DNA of 5,709 nucleotides from an uncultured Erysipelotrichaceae bacterium (GTDB lineage Bacteria; Bacillota_I; Bacilli_A; RF39; UBA660), in assembly GCA_902803685.1 (NCBI GenBank), contig CADCQR010000028.1:1-5709 (forward strand). Direction: 5' to 3'. The notes below the pieces were generated by a model, which was given only the letters and a program-made list of their open reading frames with translations, did not search any database and was not told where the DNA came from. This document shows positions 5,705 through 5,709 of this stretch, one piece after another; position 1 is the first letter of the stretch; every line of letters starts with the position of its first letter. The position numbers and the translations under genes were made by a program.

Positions 5705-5709
5705 TATTG

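Overview
The window is AT-rich DNA (about three quarters A+T by eye) from a bacterium. All genes lie on the plus strand. Recognisable Shine-Dalgarno sites, TAA/TAG stops, TGG for tryptophan and no internal TGA in the long reading frames indicate the standard bacterial code. The base composition, the gut-Firmicute-like GNAT protein and the remains of a desulfoferrodoxin suggest a low-GC, anaerobic, probably uncultured Bacillota member. No RNA gene, CRISPR array or insertion sequence was seen.

Left part (1-1684): the 3' end of an unrecognised gene, cut by the window edge, is followed one base after its stop by a 467-residue protein. Its central region matches the HopA1 family by eye. In bacteria other than plant pathogens this family is known mainly as the phosphothreonine/phosphoserine lyase-type partner of a kinase in RiPP peptide pathways (class V lanthipeptides, thioamitides). 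The truncated upstream gene is a natural place to look for that kinase, but its visible tail does not prove it.

Middle part (1685-2220): a strong Shine-Dalgarno and an ATG lead into a broken desulfoferrodoxin/superoxide reductase gene. It has two frameshifts, both at homopolymers, and the His of the CNLHG iron-ligand motif is replaced by Asn. The second frameshift sits exactly on an A_AAA_AAC slippery heptamer. A small hairpin with a T-tract overlaps its stop codon and probably terminates the left unit. A promoter-like pair follows.

Right part (2221-5709): three closely spaced genes form a probable operon: a GNAT acetyltransferase, an unrecognised 393-residue protein with a soluble N-terminus, a long helical stretch and two C-terminal membrane segments (CorA-like layout only), and a complete half-size ABC exporter. 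An intrinsic terminator follows at 5678-5704. The likely reading is an export or self-protection unit next to a possible peptide-modification unit; the link between the two is inferred from adjacency only.
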